Positions 51,180 to 58,935 are shown, counted from the first letter of the stretch. The stretch is 64,000 nucleotides of DNA from Fusicatenibacter_A intestinipullorum (GCA_019117495.1 DWZP01000031.1:1-64000), one strand, 5' to 3'. Notes: a model not told the origin generated them from the sequence alone. Translations and numbers: made by a program.

Positions 51180-51542
51180 ATGAGACCGATTACCAAAATA
51201 GATATTATAACCAGAACCGAAAAACTGGACGAACTGAAAGTTGCTTTTGCGGAAATTGGCGTTACCGGCATGACGGTAAGCCAGGTGTTTGGCTGCGGTT
51301 TGCAGAAGGGGCATAAAGAAGTGTACCGCGGGCAGGCTTACGATATTAACCTTGTGCCGAAGGTTAAAATAGAAACCGTTGTCTGCGAGGTTCCGGTGGA
51401 CGAAGTTTTGCGCGTAGCTCAGAAAGTCCTTAAAACCGGTCAGCCCGGCGACGGCAAAATCTTCATCTACCCGCTGGCCAATGCGGTTAAAATCCGCACC
51501 GGCGAACAGGGCGAGGCAGCTATTATCGACGACCATAAATGA
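51180..51542 (+). CDS. glnK: PII nitrogen regulatory protein
   Basis: A 120-residue PII protein that blocks AmtB according to 2-oxoglutarate and ATP/ADP. The T-loop region reads GHKEVYRGQAYDINLVPKVKIE in two parts, keeping the tip Tyr. GDGKIFIYPLANAVKIRTGE is the C-terminal signature. GGAGG precedes the ATG, 15 bases after amtB. Confidence 0.95.
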   Translation: MRPITKIDIITRTEKLDELKVAFAEIGVTGMTVSQVFGCGLQKGHKEVYRGQAYDINLVPKVKIETVVCEVPVDEVLRVAQKVLKTGQPGDGKIFIYPLANAVKIRTGEQGEAAIIDDHK

Positions 51543-51570
51543 GCGCCGCTTACTGCCGGGTGATAGATAC

Positions 51571-51662
51571 GGCAATAAGCGTAACGTAGAAGCTGCGCAA
51601 ATTTCGCGATTGAATAAAGAGCGAAATTTACGGTCCTTAACATCGCCCAATATAAGCGAGCC
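51571..51662. repeat. Covarying hairpin repeat, copy 1
   Basis: About 92 bp beginning GGCAATAAG and ending GCGAGCC. Centre: AAATTTCGC, loop GATTGAATAAAGA, GCGAAATTT. The copy at 51861-51954 keeps the loop exactly and changes both stem sides together (AAATTTTAC / GTAAAATTT). Confidence 0.8.
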
Positions 51663-51789
51663 TTTGGCGAAGCTTAGATTTTTAAATAATAACCAGCATA
51701 GACTGATAAACAGTAACGGCGGAGCTTATACAGATATAAAAACACAGCACGCCGTTATATAAAAACCCCACAGTCATCACCTTTCATTG

Positions 51790-51834
51790 CACTGCGTGCC
51801 CAAAGCGCCGCAGTGCGCTTTTTTTAGCTGAGTC
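51790..51834 (+). terminator. Terminator in the glnK-crcB gap
   Basis: GCACTGCG pairs with CGCAGTGC and is followed by GCTTTTTTT. It is 250 bases after glnK and lies between the two covarying repeats. Confidence 0.75.
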
Positions 51835-51860
51835 GCCACTTAGTGCCAAGCGGCAGCGCA

Positions 51861-51954
51861 GGCAATAAGTGTGCCAGCGAAGCTATGCAAATTTTACGAT
51901 TGAATAAAGAGTAAAATTTGTAATCCTAAACGAGTCGCCAAATATAAACGAGCC
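51861..51954. repeat. Covarying hairpin repeat, copy 2
   Basis: See copy 1. This copy ends AAACGAGCC, 97 bases before crcB, in the same orientation as copy 1. Confidence 0.8.
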
Positions 51955-52050
51955 TCCCATTACAAACCTTCCTGCCAAAAGTTTTATCAAACAGCCGTGA
52001 GTATGTTATAATTAAAAATACTTTTAAAATCATCAGCAGGGAGTTAAGCC

Positions 52051-52425
52051 ATGAACCTTTTATACATCGCCGTTGGGGGCGCGCTTGGCGCAGTGCTGCG
52101 TTACCTTGCAGGCAATGCCGCCGTAAAATATTTTAACCCGCAGCTGCCGTACGGCACTTTTATTATTAACATCAGCGGCTGCTTTTTAATGGGGCTTTTG
52201 ATGACACTGATTGTGGATAAAGGTCTTTTGCCGCCGGTATGGCGTTTGTTTTTATGTGTAGGCGTGCTGGGAGGGTTTACCACGTTTTCATCCTTCGGGT
52301 ATGAAGTATATACGCTTTTTGCGGAAGGAAACCTTGCCTGCGCTTTGTTATACGCCGCGTTAAGCTGCCTTTTGGGCGTGCTTGCGGCGGCTTTCGGTGT
52401 TTTGGCAGTAAAAATTTTAATATAG
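52051..52425 (+). CDS. crcB: Fluoride channel CrcB/Fluc
   Basis: A 124-residue four-helix membrane protein with GGALGAVLRYLAG, the family YGTFIINISGCFLMG and GFTTFSSFGYE. Exports fluoride as a dual-topology dimer. AGGGAG precedes the ATG, and a TATAAT with extended TG lies at 52006-52011. I see no fluoride riboswitch in its short leader. Confidence 0.94.
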   Translation: MNLLYIAVGGALGAVLRYLAGNAAVKYFNPQLPYGTFIINISGCFLMGLLMTLIVDKGLLPPVWRLFLCVGVLGGFTTFSSFGYEVYTLFAEGNLACALLYAALSCLLGVLAAAFGVLAVKILI

Positions 52426-52440
52426 CTTTTGCATGTTTAA

Positions 52441-52467
52441 AGAGGGCAGCGCTGCTCTCTTTTTTTA
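52441..52467 (+). terminator. Terminator of crcB
   Basis: AGAGGGCAGC and GCTGCTCTCT pair (one G-T), then seven T. Confidence 0.8.
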
Positions 52468-52501
52468 TTTTGTGCATGAAGGGACATAGTTTACTGCTTG
52501 C

Positions 52502-52535
52502 GGCACTATCTCAGTTGGGAGATAGTGCCTGTTTT
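52502..52535 (+). terminator. Second hairpin, possibly a terminator
   Basis: GGCACTATCTC (52502-52512) pairs perfectly with GAGATAGTGCC (52519-52529), then TGTTTTG. The 11-bp stem is strong but the T run is short. Confidence 0.6.
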
Positions 52536-52582
52536 GCGTGGGCATTTTTGGGTTTTGCTGCTTACGTACGGTAGTAGTTAGG

Positions 52583-52633
52583 GAACAAGGTAAATTATAT
52601 ATATAATCTTTGAATTACTTAAGAACAAGGTAA
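52583..52633 (+). repeat. Direct repeat GAACAAGGTAA, copies 40 bp apart
   Basis: GAACAAGGTAA occurs at 52583-52593 and 52623-52633 upstream of the DUF1659 gene. The exact 40-bp spacing suggests two regulator sites or tandem promoters. Confidence 0.5.
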
Positions 52634-52698
52634 GAACGTAATACGGCAAAGAAAAGATAAAGAGAAAAAACAAGAAAAAAGAGAAAAGAAAAGAAACT

Positions 52699-52834
52699 CA
52701 CCCATATAAACGGCAAAACAGGGGCAAAAATTAACCATGCACAAAAAAATTAAGCAAAAAATTTTTACGGGCGGAAAAATAAAAAAATTACAGGCAGGTA
52801 AATTTTTAAGGCGTAAAATCCGTTTATATGGGTG
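52699..52834 (+). promoter_or_regulatory. Long leader stem upstream of DUF1659-DUF2922-YvrJ
   Basis: CACCCATATAAACGG (52699-52713) and CCGTTTATATGGGTG (52820-52834) are perfect 15-bp complements enclosing 106 bases. The arms lie 50 bases before the first gene. The enclosed bases are A-rich with several runs AAAATT/AATTTTT that could form inner pairs. Confidence 0.6.
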
Positions 52835-52883
52835 TAAGGGCAAACACAAAAAACAAACAGCCCAAGGAAAGGAGCATGCCAAA

Positions 52884-53111
52884 ATGGCAGCAGCAAAAAC
52901 AGTGTTATCTCAAACAATGTCTATCAACGTGGAGGACGGCTTCGATGGCGAAGGTACAGCGCAGACCAAGGCGCACACCTACTCGGGCATCAAAAAAGAC
53001 GCGGGTGCTGATGAGCTTGTTAAAGCTGGTACGGCGCTGGGCAGCCTGATGGAAAACGAAGTTGTGAACATTGTTGTAACCGAAAAAGCAGAAGTGGCGG
53101 AAGCCGAGTAA
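52884..53111 (+). CDS. DUF1659-family protein
   Basis: A 75-residue protein with the family pattern KTVLSQTMSINVEDG, then YSGIKKDAGADELVKAGTALGSL. It is the first of three small genes that commonly occur together in Firmicutes (DUF1659, DUF2922, YvrJ) with unknown function. AAAGGAG at 52867-52873 supports ATG 52884; the longer frame from 52737 runs through the leader. Confidence 0.82.
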   Translation: MAAAKTVLSQTMSINVEDGFDGEGTAQTKAHTYSGIKKDAGADELVKAGTALGSLMENEVVNIVVTEKAEVAEAE

Positions 53112-53133
53112 TTAACTGAAGGGAGATTGAAAC

Positions 53134-53346
53134 ATGGAAAAAGTATTACAGCTTGTATTTAAAAAAGCCGACGGCAAACAGAAGGTGCTTAACGTAACCG
53201 ACCCGCGCGAAAATGTTACGGCGGAAGAAGCGCGCACCGCCATGCAGAGCATTGTAGACAGCGGCGTATTTAATGCCGACGGCAACGCGCTTGCCGAAGT
53301 TGTGGAAGCGCGCGTGCGCACTACCGAAGTGAACGTGCTGAAATAA
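53134..53346 (+). CDS. DUF2922-family protein
   Basis: A 70-residue protein: QLVFKKADGKQKVLNVTDP at the start, then TAEEARTAMQSIVDSGVFN. The pattern matches DUF2922, the usual partner of DUF1659. GGGAG precedes the ATG. Confidence 0.82.
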   Translation: MEKVLQLVFKKADGKQKVLNVTDPRENVTAEEARTAMQSIVDSGVFNADGNALAEVVEARVRTTEVNVLK

Positions 53347-53358
53347 GGCGGCTAAGCG

Positions 53359-53511
53359 ATGGACGCGGAACTTATCTTCAGCCAGCTGGCAAATTTCGGG
53401 TTTCCGGTAATGCTTTCGTGGTATTTACTTATACGCATGGAAAGCAAGCTGGATAAACTTACCGAAAGTATCAGCGCACTGACGGCAAATATCGCGCAAG
53501 GCAGCAATTAG
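53359..53511 (+). CDS. YvrJ-family small membrane protein
   Basis: A 50-residue peptide too short for most gene lists. It has a hydrophobic helix (LANFGFPVMLSWYLLIRM) followed by an amphipathic region (ESKLDKLTESISALTANI), the YvrJ pattern, resembling small phage holin/BhlA peptides. It follows the DUF2922 stop by 12 bases with AAGGCGG as a weak ribosome site. Confidence 0.78.
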   Translation: MDAELIFSQLANFGFPVMLSWYLLIRMESKLDKLTESISALTANIAQGSN

Positions 53512-53525
53512 CACGAAAAGCCGTG

Positions 53526-53677
53526 CAGGCTAAATGCTCATTCTTTCCGCCGCTGCAAAATGCTGCGGCTTCTCCGTTACCGGTCAGGCTTCGCAGCTGA
53601 CCTTACGGAGTTTAAAACTAAAAATTTCAGCCGCCGCAGTTTTGCCTTTGCGCCGGAAATTATAAACATTTAGCCTG
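53526..53677. other. Cloverleaf-like palindromic element
   Basis: An outer stem CAGGCTAAATG (53526-53536) with CATTTAGCCTG (53667-53677) and an inner TTTCCG (53544-53549) with CGGAAA (53654-53659) enclose three hairpins. These are GCCGC/GCGGC (53549-53569), CTCCGT/ACGGAG with GGTCAG/CTGACC (53572-53610) and AAAACT/AGTTTT (53614-53643). It is not a tRNA. It could be a structured RNA or a DNA fold-back repeat. Confidence 0.65.
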
Positions 53678-53799
53678 TTATATAACTTAAAACTTTATCA
53701 CTTGGCAATATTTTATAAACACAAAACCAGCCTGATGCTGTTATGCAAAGGGCTGGTTTTTGTATTATAATAAAATAAATAATGACAGGCGGTGATAAA

Positions 53800-54636
53800 A
53801 TGAACCCTATTTTTTTGAATGACTTATTGAATTTTGCAGAAAAAGATTTTGATAACAAAATTAAAGTAAAATTTAATCAAAGAAATAGTATTGGCGAAGA
53901 ACCAAAAGACATATATCAAAATAATCCAGATAAGATAAATAATGAATGGCTGTTTTGGCGAGAGGATACAAGGTATTTTTCTGAAGGGCAGATTGCTGTT
54001 TGCCTTATTGATTTAAAAGATGATAGGTGGTTGTTAACTACAATAAAAGAGGTTACTGAAGAATTAAATGTTAAAAATGGAATTAATTATATAGGCAAAG
54101 AAATAGAAAAATTTAAGCCTTATTTTGGCAGGGTTATTGTAAAATTTCATAAAACTTGTAGAGGCCAAAGTTTTTATTTCGGAACTGTTCAGGATAAACT
54201 TGAAGTTCTGCAAATTTTGCCTAATTTGTATGACGGTGATGATTTTACCGGTTATGAAAATGTATGTTTAAGTTTTATTCAGCTTGAAGCGATTTTAAAA
54301 CGCGGTAAGCGCGACTGGCTTGCAGCACTTAAAAACCAAAAAGCGGTATATCTTATTGCCGATAAAAATAACGGTAAATTATATGTTGGTTCTGCAACAG
54401 GGAAAAACGGTATGCTTTTGCAAAGATGGAGAAATTATATTGTGACAGGGCATGGCGGTAATAAAGAGTTGGTGGAATTAGTAAAGGAAAAAGGTATTGA
54501 ATATATAAGAAAATATTTTCAGTATTCTATTTTAGAAAATTATAACATGCGCACGGATGATGATTATGTTTTACAGCGTGAAAGTTGGTGGAAAGAAACT
54601 CTGCAAAGCCGTAAGTTTGGTTATAATGCGAATTAG
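53800..54636 (+). CDS. GIY-YIG nuclease-domain protein
   Basis: A 278-residue protein from an AT-rich gene. The C-terminal part has VYLIADKNNGKLYVGSATG and a following RWRNYIVTGHGGN, the GIY-YIG type endonuclease core. A late Glu in LQRESWWKETL may be the metal ligand. The N-terminal 170 residues form a separate domain I cannot name. ATG 53800 follows AGGCGGTGA. Composition suggests acquisition. Confidence 0.8.
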   Translation: MNPIFLNDLLNFAEKDFDNKIKVKFNQRNSIGEEPKDIYQNNPDKINNEWLFWREDTRYFSEGQIAVCLIDLKDDRWLLTTIKEVTEELNVKNGINYIGKEIEKFKPYFGRVIVKFHKTCRGQSFYFGTVQDKLEVLQILPNLYDGDDFTGYENVCLSFIQLEAILKRGKRDWLAALKNQKAVYLIADKNNGKLYVGSATGKNGMLLQRWRNYIVTGHGGNKELVELVKEKGIEYIRKYFQYSILENYNMRTDDDYVLQRESWWKETLQSRKFGYNAN

Positions 54637-54685
54637 TTATATATTGGTTTACTTTTAAACGGTAAAAAGACGGCATTGGCAATCC

Positions 54686-54810
54686 GACACGGCAAAAATT
54701 TGCACAATAATTTTGGCGGGCAACAGTAATACACGCTTATTCACTGTGTTCAGGGCGCGTGTTTATTACTGTTGCTTTTAGTAAATATTGTAATTTTTGC
54801 ATTGTGCCGT
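54686..54810 (+). terminator. Long hairpin after the GIY-YIG gene, with terminator core
   Basis: CAACAGTAATACACGC (54721-54736) pairs with GCGTGTTTATTACTGTTG (54757-54774; two-base bulge), followed by CTTTTAG. The flanks (ACGGCA near 54689 and TGCCGT near 54804) extend the fold. Confidence 0.65.
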
Positions 54811-54891
54811 ATAACCAACACCGCCCTTTTATTTACGTTATCGTTTATTTCTAAAATAATTTATAACATAAAATTCATATTATAACTTTAG

Positions 54892-55147
54892 TAAGCATAT
54901 TAAAAGTACGTGTCACGGCAATCGCGGCATTAAAAATTTAGCAGTATTTACTGAAAGAAAATAAAATTTTCCCGGTGTTTGAGCGAAGCGAGTTCCGTGG
55001 GAAATTTTATTTTTAGCTAAAGTGCTGCGTTAAAAATTTTTGCTAGCCGCGTGACTTTTCTTGCTTCGTTCTTTTGGTCAGTCAAAAGAATGAAGATGAA
55101 TAATAAAGTAAATATAAAATATTAAATGTACATGCAAAGAAGCAAAG
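54892..55147. repeat. About 250-bp fold-back repeat, copy A
   Basis: Highly similar to 62495-62748 in the same orientation. It contains a large palindrome with arms near AATAAAATTTTCCC and GGGAAATTTTATTTT around the tip TTTGAGCGAAGCGAGTTCC, and outer arms around GCGGCATTAAAAATTT and GCGTTAAAAATTTTT. Non-coding in all frames. Confidence 0.8.
55064..55095. repeat. Dispersed short hairpin, copy 2
   Basis: CTTCGTTCTTTTG pairs with CAAAAGAATGAAG (one G-T). It is part of fold-back copy A. Confidence 0.7.
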
Positions 55148-55249
55148 CAAAATGAAAAATAAGATGAATGGAAAAGTAAATAAAAATATACTAACGTAAC
55201 TACAAAGATGAAAAAGTAAAAATAAAAAAACCAAACCCCACATTAAGGT

Positions 55250-55289
55250 AATAAAAAATGGCACGATTTACACCGCGCCATTTTTTATT
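55250..55289 (-). terminator. Terminator of the tautomerase gene
   Basis: AATAAAAAATGGC and GCCATTTTTTATT form a perfect 13-bp stem that begins at the stop codon. Confidence 0.85.
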
Positions 55290-55491
55290 ACTTCTTCTTC
55301 CTAATCTCCGTTACCGGCACGCCGCCGATGCCCCAGTTATCGGTATCAACTTCGTCGATAACCACAACCGTGGTGGCGGTGTTTTTGTTCAGCACGCGGT
55401 GCAAAAGCTCCGTTGCTCCTTCGATAAGCTGTTTTTTCTGCTCCGGCGTTACGTTGCCTTCGCGGGTAATTTTAATGTTAACGTATGGCAT
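55288..55491 (-). CDS. 4-Oxalocrotonate tautomerase-family protein
   Basis: A 67-residue tautomerase. After Met removal the catalytic Pro is N-terminal (MPYVNIKITREG). TVVVIDEVDTDNWGIGG is the family C-terminal part. AAAGGAG precedes ATG 55491; the frame from 55500 would bury the proline. Physiological substrate unknown. Confidence 0.88.
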   Translation of the reverse strand: MPYVNIKITREGNVTPEQKKQLIEGATELLHRVLNKNTATTVVVIDEVDTDNWGIGGVPVTEIRKKK

Positions 55492-55540
55492 GGGCGTCAC
55501 TCCTTTTTGTTTTATTATAACACGGCATTAAAAATTTTAC

Positions 55541-55569
55541 TTGCTATTTAAAATCCGTTGTGCTATTAT
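55541..55569 (+). promoter_or_regulatory. Promoter of the pantothenate operon
   Basis: TTGCTA (55541-55546), 17-bp spacer, TATTAT (55564-55569). Confidence 0.7.
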
Positions 55570-55572
55570 TTA

Positions 55573-55737
55573 TCTGCATTCAGGTGCCTTAGGGCAGCAT
55601 CCGCAGGAGCTGTACCATATAAAGGGCATTAATGCAAAAACAAGGTCGGTAAAACGCTTGGACTTAATTGCCGGGACGTGACGGAATAGTGCATTTATGC
55701 GTATTTTGGCGTACTCTGCCCGGAGTGCGCTTTTTTT
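55573..55737 (+). promoter_or_regulatory. Structured leader RNA with terminator before the pan operon
   Basis: About 165 nt. Pairings visible are GGCATTAA (55627-55634) with TTAATTGCC (bulged T) near 55665-55673, enclosing CAAG/CTTG. The final terminator is GCGTACTC (55709-55716) with GAGTGCGC (55723-55730) and T7. Candidate for the pan motif known upstream of panB/C/D genes, or a new element; I could not match the pan consensus. Confidence 0.55.
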
Positions 55738-55772
55738 ATGCTTCCGGTCAATCCTTGCAGAAAGGAGTTGTT

Positions 55773-56642
55773 ATGGATTTATCTTTTGGCGTTGCAGGCC
55801 CGGGGCGCGTAGGCATGTCGCTGGCAAAGGCGTTTGCCGCTGCGGGGTTAAGCTGCGCCGGTGTTTACGGCGGCACCCATGCCAAAGCAAGGGCGGCTGA
55901 ACTTGGCGTGCGGCATTTTAATGAGCCTTTGGGGCTTATTGCCGCGGCAGATGTTATTTTTATCTGCGTGCCGGACAGGTTTATTAATGAGGCAGCAGAG
56001 AGCATGGCAAAGGCTGCTGTACAAGCCGGGCTTGATGTTTGCGGCAAGTATTTTTACCATGTCAGCGGCAGCGCCGGGCTTGATGAACTTGCCCCGCTTA
56101 AAGCGCTGGGCGCGGAAACAGGCAGCCTGCACCCGCTTCAGAGTTTTGCTGCACCGGTAAAAAGCCTTGCGGGAATTGGCATGGCGGTGGACGGCAGCGC
56201 AAAGGCGCAGGAGCTTGGTTTTAAGTTGGCGCGTCTTTCAGGGGCGGCTGCCTTTAAAGTGCCGCAAGAGGAGCGGGCGCTGTATCACGCGGCGGCGTGC
56301 TTTTGCAGTAATTTTACGGTAACGGTTACGGCCCTTGCCGAAAAGCTGCTTTTACGCTGGACTGAGGACGAAGAAACCGCACACAGGCTGCTTGTGCCGC
56401 TCTTAGCCGGTACGGCGGCAAATCTTGCTTCGGCAGAAAATGCGGGCGCGGCGTTAACCGGCCCGATATCGCGCGGGGACGCGGTTACGGTTGCCGGGCA
56501 TTTAAAAGTTTTGCCGCAGGAGTTTGTGCCTGCCTACTGCGCGCTGGGGCTGGCAACGGTTAAGCTGGCACGCAAAAGCGGGCGCATTACAGAATCCGCA
56601 GCGGCGGAAATGACGGAATTATTTACGGAGGCAAATAAATGA
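55773..56642 (+). CDS. panG: DUF2520 Rossmann oxidoreductase, probable ketopantoate reductase
   Basis: A 289-residue protein. The N-terminal Rossmann motif FGVAGPGRVGMSLAKAF and FICVPDRFI bind NAD(P). The C-terminal helical domain is DUF2520 (HAAACFCSNFTVTVTALAE). No panE or ilvC is present in this operon, yet panB, panC and panD follow directly, and the ketopantoate reductase step is missing. A PanG-type role is therefore likely but unproven. ATG follows AAAGGAG. It overlaps panB by four bases. Confidence 0.7.
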   Translation: MDLSFGVAGPGRVGMSLAKAFAAAGLSCAGVYGGTHAKARAAELGVRHFNEPLGLIAAADVIFICVPDRFINEAAESMAKAAVQAGLDVCGKYFYHVSGSAGLDELAPLKALGAETGSLHPLQSFAAPVKSLAGIGMAVDGSAKAQELGFKLARLSGAAAFKVPQEERALYHAAACFCSNFTVTVTALAEKLLLRWTEDEETAHRLLVPLLAGTAANLASAENAGAALTGPISRGDAVTVAGHLKVLPQEFVPAYCALGLATVKLARKSGRITESAAAEMTELFTEANK

Positions 56643-57478
56643 AGCAAATTACAACAGCTGTAATAAAGCAAATGAAACAAAACGGCGAGCCGGTAACCAT
56701 GGTTACGGCGTACGATTACGCCATGGCCAAAAACGTGTGCGAGGCCGGTATTGAAATGATTTTGGTGGGCGATTCGCTGGGCAATGTGGTGCTGGGGTAT
56801 AACAGCACGGTGCCGGTAACAATGGACGAGATGATTCACCATACCAAAGCCGTTATGCGCGCGGCGCAGGGCAGCGGCACAATGGTTGTGGGTGATATGC
56901 CTTTTATGAGCTATCAGGCAAGCGTGGTGGACGGCATGTACAACGCAGCCCGTTTTTTGAAGGAAACCGGCTGCGCGGCAGTGAAGCTTGAAGGCGGCGC
57001 GGAAGTATGCGAACTGGTGCATAAATTAACGCAGGCAGGCATACCGGTTGTGGGGCACATTGGGCTTACGCCGCAATCGGTAAACCAGCTGGGCGGCTTT
57101 AAGGTGCAGGGCAAAAGCGCAGAGGCGGCGCAGAAGCTTTTGGACGACGCCCGCGCACTGGAACAGGCAGGCGCATTTGCCATTGTGCTTGAATGTGTGC
57201 CCGAAGCACTGGCGGCAAAGGTTACGGAAAGCCTTAAAACGGCGGCAACCATCGGTATCGGCGCAGGCAAATACTGCGACGGTCAGGTGCTGGTATGCAA
57301 TGACCTTTTAGGCTATACCGATGGTTTTTGCCCCAAATTTGTTAAGCGCTACGCCGATTTGCACAGCGAAATGACGGCGGCGTTTAAAGCCTATGCGGCA
57401 GATGTAAAAGCACGCAGCTTCCCCGCGGCGGAGCATACTTTTAAAATAGACGACGAAGTTTTGGAAAAACTGTACTGA
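56639..57478 (+). CDS. panB: Ketopantoate hydroxymethyltransferase
   Basis: A 279-residue TIM-barrel enzyme adding a hydroxymethyl from methylene-THF to ketoisovalerate. Motifs: VTAYDYAMAKNV, LVGDSLGNVVLGY, VVGDMPFMSYQ, and KLEGG. The start overlaps the previous stop as ATGA. Confidence 0.96.
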   Translation: MKQITTAVIKQMKQNGEPVTMVTAYDYAMAKNVCEAGIEMILVGDSLGNVVLGYNSTVPVTMDEMIHHTKAVMRAAQGSGTMVVGDMPFMSYQASVVDGMYNAARFLKETGCAAVKLEGGAEVCELVHKLTQAGIPVVGHIGLTPQSVNQLGGFKVQGKSAEAAQKLLDDARALEQAGAFAIVLECVPEALAAKVTESLKTAATIGIGAGKYCDGQVLVCNDLLGYTDGFCPKFVKRYADLHSEMTAAFKAYAADVKARSFPAAEHTFKIDDEVLEKLY

Positions 57479-57493
57479 TAAGGAGAACGCAAA

Positions 57494-58351
57494 ATGAAAC
57501 TTTGCAGAACAACCGCGGAACTCCGCGAAGAAATTGCGCTTGCCAAAGCGGCAGGCAAAACCATCGGCCTTGTGCCGACCATGGGCGCGCTGCACGAAGG
57601 GCACGCTTCGCTTATTAAAGCGGCGGCAATGGAAAACGAGCTTGTTGTGGTAAGCGTGTTTGTAAACCCCACGCAGTTTGGGCCTAATGAAGATTTGGAC
57701 GCTTACCCACGCACGCTTGATGCCGACTGCAAACTGGCGGAAAGCTGCGGCGCAGATATTGTTTTTGCGCCCACGCCTGCCGAAATGTACCCCAGCGAGG
57801 ATATGACATGGGTAGAAGTTGCCGGCGACATTACCAAAGTGCTGTGCGGGCGCACAAGGCCCATTCACTTCCGCGGCGTAACAACGGTTGTTGCCAAGCT
57901 GTTTAACCTGGCCCAGCCTGACCACGCTTATTTTGGGCAGAAGGACGCCCAGCAGGCAGAGGTTTTAAAACGCATGGTTAAAGATTTGTTCTTTAACGTA
58001 AAGCTGCGCATTATGCCCATTGTGCGCGAGGCGGACGGGCTTGCCAAATCTTCGCGCAACACATATTTATCAAAGAGCGAGCGTGCAGCGGCGGTAATTT
58101 TAAACAGTAGCCTCGAAACAGCCTCCATGCTTTTTAAAGCGGGCGAGCGCAGCAGCCAAAAACTGGTGGAGGGCGTTAAAAAACTCATCGGCGACGAGCC
58201 CATGGCACAGATTGACTACGTGGAAATATACGCTCTGCCGGGGCTTACGCCTGCGCCGGAGGTTTTAACCAAAGGGCAGTATCTTTTGGCGCTGGCCGTA
58301 AAATTTGGCACAACACGCCTTATTGACAACGTAATTTTGGAGGTAGAATAA
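57494..58351 (+). CDS. panC: Pantothenate synthetase
   Basis: A 285-residue ATP-dependent ligase joining pantoate and beta-alanine. Motifs: VPTMGALHEGHASLI (HxGH nucleotide site), VSVFVNPTQFGPNEDL, YFGQKDAQQ and SSRNTYLSKSER (KMSKS-like). AAGGAGA precedes the ATG. Confidence 0.97.
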   Translation: MKLCRTTAELREEIALAKAAGKTIGLVPTMGALHEGHASLIKAAAMENELVVVSVFVNPTQFGPNEDLDAYPRTLDADCKLAESCGADIVFAPTPAEMYPSEDMTWVEVAGDITKVLCGRTRPIHFRGVTTVVAKLFNLAQPDHAYFGQKDAQQAEVLKRMVKDLFFNVKLRIMPIVREADGLAKSSRNTYLSKSERAAAVILNSSLETASMLFKAGERSSQKLVEGVKKLIGDEPMAQIDYVEIYALPGLTPAPEVLTKGQYLLALAVKFGTTRLIDNVILEVE

Positions 58352-58735
58352 ATGCTTTACACGATAATGCACGGCAAAATTCACCGCGCAACGGTAACGG
58401 AAGCCAACCTTGAATACATGGGCAGCGTTACAATAGACAGCGAACTTATGGAAATGGCAGGCATTTTGCCGGGCGAGCGCGTGCAGATTGTAGACAACAA
58501 CAACGGCGCGCGCCTTGAAACCTACACTATTGCGGGCGCACCGGGCAGCGGCGTAATTTGCCTTAACGGTGCGGCAGCACGCCTTGTGCAGCCGGGCGAC
58601 AAGGTTATTATTATGGCTTACGCGCAGATGACGGAAGAAGAAGCGCGCCGCTGCGAGCCGAAGGTTGTAATGGTGGACGAAGCCAACAAACCGCTGAAAG
58701 TGCGCGGCACGGAACTGGAAAGAGAAATTGGCTGA
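58352..58735 (+). CDS. panD: Aspartate 1-decarboxylase
   Basis: A 127-residue proenzyme making beta-alanine. Self-cleavage between Gly24 and Ser25 in EYMGSVTID gives the pyruvoyl group. HGKIHRATVT and ICLNGAAARLVQPGDKVII are conserved. Its ATG directly follows the panC stop, so the four genes form one translationally coupled unit. Confidence 0.97.
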   Translation: MLYTIMHGKIHRATVTEANLEYMGSVTIDSELMEMAGILPGERVQIVDNNNGARLETYTIAGAPGSGVICLNGAAARLVQPGDKVIIMAYAQMTEEEARRCEPKVVMVDEANKPLKVRGTELEREIG

Positions 58736-58793
58736 CAGTGCTTTGCCATTAGGCAATAAAATAAGGAAATATATAGCAGAAAAATAAAACCCC

Positions 58794-58855
58794 AAACGGG
58801 CTGCAGCGTGGGCAGTTTTAGTTAACTGCCTTGCGGTGCGGCCTGTTTTGTTTAA
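58794..58855 (+). terminator. Terminator of the pan operon
   Basis: A long imperfect hairpin: inner GGCAGTT/AACTGCC, outer CAAACGGGC/GGCCTGTTTTG, then TTTAATTT. Confidence 0.7.
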
Positions 58856-58935
58856 TTTATAAAAGAAAATATACTAACGAAAATACCTATGATAAAATAA
58901 ATTATAAAGATTTTATAAAGATAAAGGGGAATACT

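Noticed and set aside
51481..51762. Plus-strand frame after glnK
   Set aside because: Starts inside glnK, has no ribosome site, and runs through the hairpin repeat. Its composition is not protein-like.
51955..52050. Fluoride riboswitch before crcB
   Set aside because: The short region before crcB lacks the conserved GGCGATGG...GCC pattern and has no terminator.
52884..53511. Prophage remnant
   Set aside because: YvrJ resembles phage holins, but no phage structural or integrase gene is nearby and the three-gene set is a common chromosomal module.
53526..53677. tRNA gene
   Set aside because: Although cloverleaf-like, it is too long and lacks T-loop (GTTCRA) and acceptor features.
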